A stretch of DNA of 64,000 nucleotides from Solenopsis invicta (taxonomy: Eukaryota; Arthropoda; Insecta; Hymenoptera; Formicidae), in NCBI RefSeq assembly GCF_016802725.1, contig NC_052673.1, positions 6,997,037 to 7,061,036 on the forward strand. The letters are read 5' to 3'. The notes under the pieces were generated by a model. It searched no databases. It was not told the origin of the DNA and was given only the letters and a program-made list of their open reading frames with translations. Positions 46,661 to 57,365 of the stretch are shown here, piece after piece (the stretch's first letter is position 1; every line of letters starts with the position of its first letter). Made by a program: the position numbers and the translations under genes.

Positions 46661-47127
46661 GCACAGCGATTATGTATGAATAATGAGCGGAAGTTTAGTT
46701 TGCGTTCCAAAATTCATCTTTAGAGGCTCTGTCATCGTAACTGGAATAATAAGCATTTTGCAATATTTATCTGTTTCTAACTAAACGTTTTTAACTAAAG
46801 ATATTCTTGTCAATAAAATCTAGCAAAGTAAATATGAAAATATTTTACACGAACAGAATTTTCTCTTAAAATTTATTCTCTCAAAATCATAGTAGTTGTG
46901 AAACAATATGGATCTCAAAGAATTGTACCATAATTTTAGTAAAAATTAATCCAATTTAGTAAAATTAATAAAGTAATAGTAAAATTTTAACTATTTTATA
47001 TTAAATTAAATATTGGTTATTGTTTCTCCCACCGTGCCTGCTTTTACAGTATAACTGCGTATAACCTATAAGTTATAGATTATACTTATAACTCATCTAA
47101 ATTTTTCTAATAATAAAATATTTAATT

Positions 47128-48428
47128 ATGAACGTAACTATAAAACAAAAAGAAATATTATTAAACCATTTAAAACGCAATCCCGAATTAATGAGAGGGA
47201 GAATAGAGCGAAAAAATGAGAGCCGTTTAAAATTAGTAAGATTAAGACCCTATTCTATTATAGAAATTATAAAAAATAAATAAATTATTTAACAAATAAC
47301 ATTTTTAGACTAAATTGTGGGATGAAGTTGCACAAGGCATAAATACAAATACTGACGGCCCTCAAAAAAGTGGCAAAGAATGGGCAAAGGTAACATATAA
47401 ATTTTATTTTAGTATTATAAGATTATTTAGTATTATAAGTTATTTAGTATTATAAGATTAAATATTATTTATTTATTAGTAATTCTATAAAATAATTTTG
47501 TTAATACATTTTTATAGACATGGAAAGATATAAAAAGCTATATATTAAAAAAAGAAGTGAAAAGGCGCAGTTATGTGCAAGGGACTGGTGGTGGTCCACC
47601 TCCTAAAATAGCTTTTTCAATATTTGAAGAGGAAGTTTTGGAATTTTTAACTCCAGAGGCAGCAGGCTTAGAGAACATACCAGAAGGTGGAATTAATATA
47701 GAAGAAAATTCCATTAATATTTTAGAACAAACTGCAATAGAAGAAAATATTACAAGGCAAGATGTGCACATAATTACAGATAACGAAAATGTAGATAACA
47801 CTAACAGTATAGAAGAGATTGAAAATATACCACCGTGCAATCCAGAAATACGAAAAAGAATTAATACATGCAGAGTAAATAATACAATCCGAGGTAATTT
47901 ATGTAATAAAATAATCTTACATATTAACTCTTTGCAAACCAATTAATGGGCTTTGAGGATTTCATTGTTTTTTTTTATTTTGACTTATTTGGTAGACGGT
48001 GTACAAGTAAAATAAAAAATTGTTTCAAATTATGCAACTATATAATATTTCAAAAGTAGGAAGAGCATATTTTATAGCACAATTTTTTCAGATTTTATAG
48101 ATTCTAAAAACTCTGTAAAAAAACAATGTTCTTTCAATGATTTTGACCTTACTACGCAGTAAAAAATAAATTTGTTTACAGAGGGTTAATATGTGTCTTT
48201 CTAATACATCTAATAATACTTTTTCTAATTGAACATTTTACATTTATAGGAAACTCAATGCAAATTTCACATAATATATTAGAAATTAAGGAAGCAGAAC
48301 TGAAACTAAAAAGGAAAGAAATTAAATTGAAGAAAAAAGCATTAAAAGTGCAAAAGAATATTTTATCCGAACTATCAAAAATAAAAGAAGCTTTAAAATT
48401 ATGGTCTGAAACTGAAACTGTAATATGA
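47128..48428 (+). CDS. H2 Myb/SANT-like DNA-binding protein (intact)
   Basis: Four exons: 47128-47235, 47309-47389, 47518-47893 and 48250-48428. All junctions are GT-AG and in frame, 247 codons plus TGA. Residues 1-75 form the Myb/SANT-like domain (KQKEILLNHLKRNPELMRGR, KLWDEVAQGINTNTDGPQKS, TWKDIKSYILKKEVKRR) of the type found in NAIF1 and Harbinger accessory proteins. GTGGGPP follows. The middle is acidic and the C-terminal exon is a Lys/Glu-rich coiled coil (KLKRKEIKLKKKALKVQ). It should bind the element ends and bring the transposase to the nucleus. It is intact, although its partner transposase is frameshifted. Confidence 0.8.
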
Positions 48429-48833
48429 AAAACAGATTTACCAAAGTATTACTAAAAAGTGATATTAATCTTATTAATAATTTTTTTCAACTTAGTTTAT
48501 ATTTGTTACTATAAATGATTAAGGATTTTTTTTTCAACTTAGTTTATATATTTGTTAGTATAAATAAGAGATTAAGGATTTTTTTTCAACGTAGTTTAAA
48601 TTTATTATTATAAGTGAAATATAAAGAATTATTTTTTTGTTTAATTTTTTTGTTTTATATATTTTTATTTTTTTTTTTTGTTTTGGGTTACAAGATGCAT
48701 AAATTGATAAAACTGTGCATAAAATTGTGATATTAGTTTTTATTTTATGCAATGTAATCGTTATGGCGCCAAGTCGTGACCGCGCCTCCTGATGTAAAAT
48801 ATTCAGTATATTAGAAAATATAGAACACAATTT

Positions 48834-49384
48834 TTATGTAAAATATCTTTCTATTATTGTTTCTCGCACTACATTTCCTCTTCTACGCATATTTGCATTC
48901 ATATCATCTGCTTCAATATTCACTTCTTCAATATCTTCTCTGTATATTTCAACATCCTCAATGCCATAATGTTTTGCAATATTGTGGAGTACGCAAGTCG
49001 CATTTACTATAAGTCCTGAAATAAATAAAATAAATGTATAATATTTTTTATATTTATTTAATTTTAATATTTTTTATAAAATATATAAATAAATTACAGT
49101 ACCTGCAAATTCTGGAAGATAATGTAAGCCTCTTTCTTTTCGCAAACATCTCCAACGCCCTTTTAATACACCTATTGTTCTCTCTATACAACATCGTGCT
49201 CTAACATGAGCCTCTGTATATAACGCACCTGACCTGAAGATCCTGGTGCCTCATTTAATTTTGGAGTCATTAAATATGGCAATAAAGGATAGCCAGAATC
49301 TCCTAGAAAAGAAAACACATTTAGAAAATAAAAATATCAATCTTAATAAAATTTAAAGTTATAATTTATACAAAATACTTAAAG

Positions 49385-49432
<48 letters not shown>

Positions 49433-51045
49433 ATTTTCTCATATTTTTAAATTTAATACTTTATTGGAAATAATTTTTAAATTTTTAATATAAATTTTAA
49501 TATAAATATTAATTGTAAAAATTATACCTAATAACCATGCATTTCTTCTTCCATTTTCATATTCGTTTAACATGTGCCTCGATAACCGAGACGAGCTCCA
49601 AACTCTAGCATCATGTGTCCGACCTCCATGATTTGCCAATACAGCTAATATTTTGCCATAATAATCACTAACCTAAAATATAAAATGTGTTTTTATGTAT
49701 GTTCTATTTTATTAAAAATTTTATATTCTATAAAATATTTCTTAGAAATATCAACGTGATTAGAAATAACGGATGATTTTACCGCGAGCGTTCGACATTT
49801 TCCATATTTTACTTATGAACGAAATAATATTACGTCCTCGAATAAAATACAAAAAATACTAAATAATTTTTACTTACTATCATAACATTTAATGAATGAT
49901 ATAATTTTCTATTTATATATAAATGCTCTCTTATTTTAGCAGGTGGCGTAATCGCTATATGTGTACCATCTATAGCTTCTATTACACCTGGGAAATTGGT
50001 GTTAATCCAGAATCTGAAATATGATAGTTTATTTTAATATCATATTTTATATCATATCATTTTAATATTTTCTCTTACAGAAATGTAATATTGTCAATAT
50101 TACATTAGTGTAAGGGTTGTATAACATAAGAAATTTTTTATGTTGTAAATGTTCTTATATCTTAATAAAAATCATAATTTAAAAAGTCATAAATAGAAAA
50201 CTGTTTTTTAATGTTTAAAATTAAAGAAAATAATATTTAATAACTCACTGTTGTTGGATTGCTTCAATTTCATTAGCTTGCACAGGAAATCCATTGCGGC
50301 ATAATAATATTTATTGCATTTATAATTTCATGTAGTACTACACTAACAGATGCCTGACACATACAGCTTAAAAAGTCTTGTCCAACTCTTTTTTGGTAAG
50401 ACCCCGAACTCAAGAAACTTAATGTTGCTAAAACCTTAACAATAAAAAAGAAAATAGATATAATAAATATTCTTTTACAATAATTTAAAAAAGTCAAGAA
50501 GGTAAATTAGAATTTGTAACATATTACATTTAATATAATAAATTTATTATGTTTAATATAATAAATAATTGTTTGTATTATTTAATCATATTTTACCTTT
50601 AATTCAAACGGAATTGCTGTTGGTCTTACAGCTCTTTGCACGTAAGGTTGTATACCTTGACACAATATCATTACAGCATCTTTTGAAAGTCTGTGGATTA
50701 AATATGTTAAAAGTTTTTATGTCTTCATATTTATCTCATTAAATAAGACAAAATACATAATATACAAAGTATATAAATTTTAAATTCTATATAAATAATT
50801 TTTATTTTAAAACATATATATTTTTACATCTATATAAGTTGTATTTATAATATGTTTTTATTCCAAATTTCTTAACTTTATTATTTTTTGCTAAAGTATT
50901 TTGTTACTTACCGATATAAAGAAAGAAACTGCGAGTCCGGAACTTCAAAAGGATTTGATGCATCACGCAGTTGTTTCCTTCGAATTTTTAACAAATTTCT
51001 TTCTTCTTCATTGGCAATCTGCAAGACCCACCATGCAGCAGCCAT
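48834..51045 (-). pseudogene. H2 HARBI1-like transposase, seven exons, frameshifted
   Basis: Minus-strand exons: 51045-50912 (MAAAWWVLQIANEEER), 50700-50597, 50434-50249, 50013-49878 (GVIEAIDGTHIAITPP, first Asp), 49672-49528 (LANHGGRTHDARVWSSSRL), 49302-49103 (GDSGYPLLPYLM with the second Asp, then CCIERTIGVLKGRWRCL with the Glu) and 49015-48834 (ATCVLHNIAKHYG). The catalytic residues are all present. One frameshift in exon 3 (near 50290, after MPQWI) and one in exon 6 (near 49230) prevent a full product. The short introns suit an insect transposase gene. Confidence 0.8.
49385..49430. repeat. (AT)n microsatellite
   Basis: Uninterrupted TA repeat in an intron of the H2 transposase. Confidence 0.92.
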
Positions 51046-52479
51046 TATAACTACAAAAACACAATATAATTACCATTATAATTACATCCAAAGTAACTAC
51101 TAGTTAAAATAGTTAAATAATAAATATAAAATATTTTATAAATTTTAAGATATGTAATTGTTATTTTTTTTCCAAATAAAAAATTTAATTATATAAAAAA
51201 ATTGTAAAAAAATATATTCATAAATAAATAGCAATATTTCTTAGTTAAAATATATTTTTATCTGCATTTGGTGAAGACTCATTCTATATAATTATCAAAA
51301 TATCAACTTGTCAAATACAAATATCAAACCTAATTATATCACAAAAGCATTATTTTTATTAATGTATGTACATTACCTTTTCCTGTTAACGCAATGCAAT
51401 ATCAAAAAGGTTAACCTCTTCAATAATACCTCTTCAAACTTCAAACTGTTGCCACACTGTTACCACACTTTCATTCTTATTTCAAAATACATACAATTTA
51501 TTAATTCCCTAAATTTTCATCTTTTTGCCATCACGGCTGATGGCGAAAAAGTTCACGTGAAAAAGTTCATATTTCCGCTCATGAGTGAGTTACATGATTC
51601 CGTGGAATCGTACATGATCGTGCAGTTCACGTGAAACTTTTCACTTTTCACGTTTCCGCCCTAGGGAAAATGTTACATGATAGACCCCCAGGATCGGATG
51701 CTCGGATGTGCTCGCCGGATGTCCGGGTTTGTGTCGAAATGATAACGCCGTATTTTGGTAGTAAAAATGAAAGAGGTCAAATATATTTAGCTATACTTTA
51801 GTACAAAATGAAATTATACAGTTCCGATATCGTTATCGGATAATACTGAGCTCCTTGTACACATTACGGCCCTCAATTGCGCGGTCGTCGGCCCGCGGGA
51901 AATCAAGAGAACGATCACGTGGTATTCGAATAGTGTCGCGGCACTTAACTGCGCGGTCGTCGGCCCGCGTGAATTTAAGAGAACAGTCGCAACGTATTTG
52001 CGCGGTACTTAATATCTAAACGGAAAGGACTTTAGAAAACTAGGAAACGGACTTAACAATTCGGAAACAGACGGACGGTGACTAGGCGCTTTGCGCTCGT
52101 AAGTAGCAAGTGGGGTTGCTCGGTTCGACAACATATATCTATATACATAGTTCGCGGCGGAACGTGCGATGTCGGAACGGACTCGCGGTTATCGCAATGT
52201 AACGACTCGGATGAGTCGTGTGATCTACGGACGGCTTCGGTTTACGCTCTATGCGTACGGTATCCGTTTGTTAGAGTGGCCGCGCGGCGGTCCACTCTAA
52301 TGCCGTGCTCGGGGCCCGATTGGCCCGTGCGGTTGACCGGTTACGGTCTCGGTACTCGACGCCCTCGCGCTGTGCGCGGGCTGTCGACGGGATCGGCCGG
52401 TTCGGCCTCATCTCGCGGGGTTAGCCCGGGAGGTACGGTGGCGGACACTGGGACGGTGTCGGCGCGGACGGTCCCCGAG

Positions 52480-52880
52480 AATTCCCGGGGACACTCGGAA
52501 CGGTCTGATCGGAGTGGCCGGACGACGAGAATGCCCGTCGTCCGGCTGTACGGAAACGGAATTGCCGTGCGGGGAGAATACCCGCCGTACGGCGCAACGG
52601 ATTCGGATCGGATTTAGCCGGACGTACGGGAATGCCCGTCGTCCGGGCGGACGGTCCGGATTGGCCGCGTGACAAGAATGCCCGTCACACGGCTGATCGG
52701 ATTGGATGGCCTGCGCGACGAGAATGCCCGTCGCGCGGCTGAGCGGATCGGATTGGCCGAGCATACCCGGCCTCGGGGACGACGGTTTTACCCGTCGCGG
52801 GAAGGTTGGAACGAGAATGCCCGTTCCCGAGGAGGTGCTCGAGAATCCCCGAGCTAGGAGGCGCCGAGTATGCCCAGCGC
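52480..52880. repeat. Degenerate GC-rich tandem array in the LTR
   Basis: Units of about 40-60 bp share GACGAGAATGCCCGTC and CGGATCGGATTGGCC-like text (about 52520, 52625, 52672, 52715, 52807). Long open frames across it on both strands are composition artefacts. Such arrays in LTRs can act as enhancers. Confidence 0.7.
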
Positions 52881-54998
52881 TGGAAAGGATCCGATGAGAT
52901 CGGATGTTCGGACGGATCTGTTTCACGTTGCCCACTGCCGGCTTATATATCGTTCCGCGTGGCTAGACGCACCAATCAGCGCGCGCGGACGGGCCGGCTA
53001 GAGTGGGAGCGCTTTCGGAACGCGGCGCGTAGCGCGTCGGTCGCGCGCGGTAGCATGCGGACCTTGGTCTTACGTAAGCCGATCATACGCGCGTGGGTCT
53101 TACGCAAGACACACGTGCTCGGCTGCGGTGCGTTCGACGGTTGGTCGGTCCGGAGTGGCGGCACGGTGGAGGGGCGTATTGTTACAACCATACGTGTGGA
53201 AGAATGCAAAAAGTTAAATTCCTTTTGCTGTAGTGTTAAATGACCGTTGTCTCGAAACGGAGGAACAAGCCATGATAATGAGGCATATGCTGAATCACCA
53301 AGTATAAATGTATTCTCAGGAAAAAGTGTTTCTTTATACTGCTGTTTGATATAAAGGCAATCTTGTTAACACACGAGCATCATGCAAAGAACCAGGTTCA
53401 CCGCAGTAAATATTAGTAAACTTTATATTTGCATCCACAACTCCTTGCAAAGTAATAAAGAAATACTTTTTCCTGTTGCAATAAAATCTTTTTCATTGAT
53501 GGACGGTTTTTCTATTCTTATTGTTGTTCCATCAATTGCCCCAATTACATTGTTAATACCTTTTTTAGCTCTAAAATCTTCACGTACAGCAATATAATCT
53601 TTCTGTGGCCATCTAATTGTATTATTCATCTTTGTTAGTAGTCAATTCTGCACTCTACGTAAAATTCGAAATACGGAAGAGATGGAAATATCAAATCTGT
53701 CAGATATTATTCGCAGGGGCTCAGTGTTTGACATAAACCACAAGAAAAGTAAGAAGCTTAGTTTGGCTGAAATTGGTTTCATCCCAAATGTCTGTTTCGG
53801 CATATGTTCGGACTGTTCAAATTTATCTAAAACATCATTAATTACATTTGGTTATTATTTAATTTCGTATTAATCATATTATCATACTTTCATATTAATT
53901 TATATTAATATGAATATTACTACGTTAAAGTCAAATTATCACTGAATAATTTTTTCTTTTGTTAGTTTTACATCTTACCAATTAAATGTAATGCTGTGCA
54001 TCTTGATAACCGCAAATGTTCTTTAAATTCTTGTTCAGTCCACGAAACGACAATTTTGGTATAATTATCAATCCGATGTCTTCTATTTCCGCTTGTCAAA
54101 TATTCTATTAAAGAAAAATATAACATATCAACATCTTCATCACTAGTCGAAAAGGAAATTGAGGTGTCAGTACTAATATTCATGCTTGATTATTCTGAGC
54201 TATCGTCCGTAGAGCTGCTATCATTTGCATTTGGTGCAGTTTTGCACAAGTCAAACAGTATTTCTATTCTAATTCTCTGATTCTAAAAATATTTAATTAT
54301 TGATTTTATTTTAATATATAATAGTCATCCATATTAATACAATATTTTTATTTTATTATGCTTTAACATATCACTATATTGATTTAACTCGTATATGAAA
54401 TACTACTCTACAACGAACGCAATACATTATTATTTTTGTAATTATTTTTAAAGTCACACAAGTTTGGGTACCGAATACATTTTTTTGATTCACGAAAGCA
54501 TGGAAAGTCGTGTCTACATTTGGGATACGTAAAACTATGATTACACACACCTTTAATATAGATTACACTTATAAGAATTTATATTACTAATCTTTTAAAG
54601 CTGTAAAAATATTTATAATTTGATTAAGACTTAAAAGTTTTTTCGCACAATTTTTAGGTTAACTTCGAAATTTCGGAGTCAAACTGTTAATCGATAAAAT
54701 TTTCACGATTTATCTAAAATGTATTTCTCCATTGCAAATTTTAAAAAACTTACCATATTTGAAAATATACTTTTGTTTGCAAAATAATAATCCGATTTAA
54801 CGGGTCTTGATCTGGATTTTCTACGGCTAAATTTCTAATTCAATTTGAATCTGTCTTTTACTAGGTCACAGTCTTTTACGCACTCTAGTGACCGTGTTTG
54901 ATAACTTATTTGTTTCAATTAGACTACGCAACTGTGTTACACTGTGTCTCTCTATGTGACACTGTGTTACAGTGTGGCACTCTTGTTGGAAAGCACCC

Positions 54999-55360
54999 TT
55001 TGTGTTTACTTTTTGCTGTGTGATGTCTATTTTTGTCGATCATATGCAATAATGCGCACAGTTGATGTTGGGGCTGTTCGTAATACTGAGCACCGGGACG
55101 ATTCGTTAATACTGATTACAGCGCCTAACCTAAGTTGAGTAATCCTAATCCATTGGCTGTGTTACGAACGTCTGCGTTACGCAGAGTTAAGCATTGAGGT
55201 AAAGTTCCCTGGCGAAAATGAAAACGTTTACAAGCGTTTTTTGGGGGTTTACGTGAGCGTTTTGTAAGGATTCGTTAAAACTTCAGAAACGGTCAGTAAA
55301 GAGTTTGTAGAGAGGAAATTGCAACGTTAAGCGTTTGAAAAGGTGCTTGTGTAAAGAGTT
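54999..55360. other. Spacer right of H1
   Basis: No gene. Slightly GC-richer text up to 55210, then GCGTTT-containing phrases that grade into the minisatellite. Confidence 0.35.
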
Positions 55361-55500
55361 GGTAGAGCGTTTATACGGCGTTAAGCGTTTGCTACAGAAT
55401 TGTGAGCGTTTGTCGTTAAGCGCTTGCTACGGAATTGTGAGCGTTTATTACGGAATTGTGAACGTTTGCTACAGAATTGCGAGCGTTTATTCAGTAATTT
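55360..55500 (+). repeat. GCGTTT minisatellite
   Basis: About five units of 22-24 bp of the form GCGTTTGCTACAGAATTGTGA, with looser copies of GCGTTT back to 55210. Confidence 0.75.
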
Positions 55501-55507
55501 TTAATTT

Positions 55508-55680
55508 GTACTTTAATTCATGAATTCATACAAAAAATTTTCAAATATAAAAATGAAGTGACGTGATCCGATTGGCATATATATTTTAATTTAAAAATAT
55601 GTGTCAATACAATCAGTAATCATGTAGCGTCACTTTTACATACGAAAAATTTCCGTATGAATTCAAGAATCAAGGTTTTA
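55508..55680. mobile_element. Palindromic MITE
   Basis: TTCATGAATTCATACAAAAA and the inverted TTTCCGTATGAATTCAAGAA bound complementary arms that include AAGTGACGTGAT and GTAGCGTCACTT. The middle (TTTAATTTAAAAATATGTGTCA) resembles 60300-60350, so it belongs to a local family. Confidence 0.6.
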
Positions 55681-55699
55681 AGAGAAATCATTAAAAAAT

Positions 55700-57280
55700 A
55701 AAAGATAAAAATGCAATCGTTATATAGACCAAAAGTCCTTTATTACTTAAAGCACATTGGAGAAAAACAAATACAGTATAAAATTCTTTGTAACAAAATA
55801 ATATTATTCTCCTAAATAAGAATACATGTTTCTTTTACGATGACGTACATTGTTAAAAATATCATGAAATTTAATCACATTGAATTTTAAAAAGGAAAAC
55901 AAATTAAATTATAAAAATAATTTTTACGAAAACGTGAACATTTGTTGACGTTATTCTCTTTCAAACATTATTGCAAGTGGAAAGATTCAAAATTTCCTTT
56001 CTGTTATGAGAAATACATTATTATAAGAAGCAGGAGAAAACGAACCTAAAACCGAGGATCTTCAATATCCTCTTTGAGAGAGCAGAACAACAGATTCTAC
56101 TTATTAGAATGCAATGAGAGCTTACGAAAGGAGAGATAAATCACGTACAAATAAGTAGCATTATAAGGGTAACAAAAGCCCTATTTTAAAAATAGCCACG
56201 ATCGCCATTCCAAACCTTTCCACGAACAAACACTGTTCGATTGAACGAGGACTTTTACTTATTCCTGTTGAAGATTGTACACTGAGAAGACGACAATATA
56301 TAATATCCATCAAATTTTTTAAAGCAATATTATCTGACATACCTATTCAACATTTATTTTTAGTGGAATGAAAGATATTCCGATATGAGATTTTCTTACA
56401 CCTAAAAGGATAAAAACAAAACCCCAAATCAAATCAAAATAGAGTACATTTGTTAAAATAGATGGGCCCTTTGTAATGATGCTTGTTTTCTTATGCTTCT
56501 CATAACAGAATGTGTAGCTATAATATACATGGAAAGATTGCATATTTTAGAAGTTGTCAATGTGTTACAGCATATTCAAATTATTATACTTAAAATAATA
56601 AATGTGAAATATACACAAAAATCTCAAACTATCACTTTTAAGATTAATAAGAACTAAAATTTGTATTTACATATTATTATACCTGTTCGCCAAATAAGAG
56701 CAAAATCAGAGAGATATAATTTTTGTACATCTGCAGAATGATTCTAGTACTGTTTCAACAGAAAAATGTCAAGCGAGTGATACGATTAAGTAAACAATAC
56801 TTGATCTATTTGTATTTTGTTACGGAAGTATGTTTCTTGTTAAACTAATTTTGGTAAAAATAAACGAGTAACATTAGAATAAATTACAAAATAAATTACT
56901 AAGTAAATTTGTTACAATACAAGGTTCTTCGATGACTGACAGTTTAATGCACATCATTTTGTAATTTCTTTTAATTTTGAGGATGTCTTAGAGCCACGTA
57001 ATCGTTATGAACTAATAAACGTTCAAAACATTTAACTACTTGTATAAGAAGTAAAATTTCCCCTAATGCTGATAGGGCAATATATTTTATTTTCACAACT
57101 TTTCCATCTCTTACGATAGCACAAGAATCATCTGTCGACATGTTTCAAACCATCAAATATTTTGCCACGAGAATCATAATAACTTAGCTCCAAAACAATT
57201 TGCATGTATACTTCCTCATAGTATCTTTCGGCGGCATAAACGGCTTGTTTCTGGGCGGTTCGTTGCTCAGCGCTGTCGAA
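55700..57280. other. AT-rich segment, possible 3' UTR of the minus-strand gene
   Basis: No coding frame worth naming. The complement has AATAAA at about 55739. The region directly follows the stop of the coiled-coil/BEN-like gene and is unusually free of repeats for this window, which would fit a long 3' UTR. Confidence 0.3.
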
Positions 57281-57365
57281 CTGGTTTATGTAATATGGTT
57301 TGCATAAATATCTTCATAAATTCTTTTGGCCCTCTTTACTACGTACGCCAACAGTCTCAAATTAT

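Larger units (their letters stand above)
46540..51688. mobile_element. H2: two-gene Harbinger element with CAG target duplication
   Basis: The ends GGGGTCAATCATGTAA and, inverted, GGGGTCTATCATGTAA are flanked by CAG (46537-46539, 51689-51691). It contains a Myb-like gene on + (47128-48428) and a transposase on - (51045-48834), tail to tail. Subterminal zones carry many TTTTCAC words. It is inserted in the solo LTR. Confidence 0.87.
46495..53186. mobile_element. GC-rich solo LTR in the H1 transposase, interrupted by H2
   Basis: Starts TGTACTGGTACTTTCTCGGT and ends GGGCGTATTGTTACA, giving TG..CA termini with a 4-bp duplication ACCA (46491-46494, 53187-53190). Removing it rejoins the Harbinger frame exactly (STRM|VIKR). 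Without H2 (46540-51688) the LTR is about 1.54 kb. It is much richer in GC than everything around it. TATATATCG near 52945 may be its promoter. Size and 4-bp duplication suggest a Ty3/gypsy origin. No internal region remains, so it arose by LTR-LTR recombination. Confidence 0.75.
46218..54183 (-). pseudogene. H1 HARBI1-like transposase, split by an LTR
   Basis: The minus-strand N-terminal half (54183-53187) starts MNISTDTSISFSTSDEDVDM. It has an apparent intron between about 53968 and 53860, then VIGAIDGTTIRIEKP (first Asp) at about 53540 and GDSAYASLSWL (second Asp) at about 53290. At LHSSTRM the coding sequence is interrupted by the LTR (46495-53186). It resumes at 46490 with VIKRAFGYLKGRFRRIKFF (catalytic Glu region) and ends RELFPN at about 46218. 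The DDE triad is thus present, but premature stops occur (for example after RRVQN near 53640) and the insertion is inactivating. Confidence 0.83.
27079..54998. mobile_element. H1: old Harbinger element expanded to 28 kb by nested insertions
   Basis: The ends GGGTGCTTTCCAACAAGAG (27079) and its exact complement ending at 54998 enclose a Myb-like gene on the left (+) and a HARBI1-like transposase on the right (-), the standard two-gene layout of PIF/Harbinger. A second terminus-like copy GGTGCTTTCCAAC lies at 27134. The iterated words GACACAG/ACAGTGTC lie near both ends. The flanking trinucleotides (AAT, TTT) do not match, so a target duplication cannot be shown. Nested inside are a BEL/Pao fragment, a DIRS element (with two further insertions) and a solo LTR carrying H2. 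Confidence 0.7.

Noticed and set aside
52976..53209. 77-codon minus-strand frame beginning HSSTRMV
   Set aside because: The first residues belong to the H1 transposase; the rest reads into the LTR.
52078..53243. Long overlapping open frames of 145-179 codons in the GC-rich block
   Set aside because: They occur on both strands and in several frames over a tandem array inside an LTR; low stop density in GC-rich sequence explains them.
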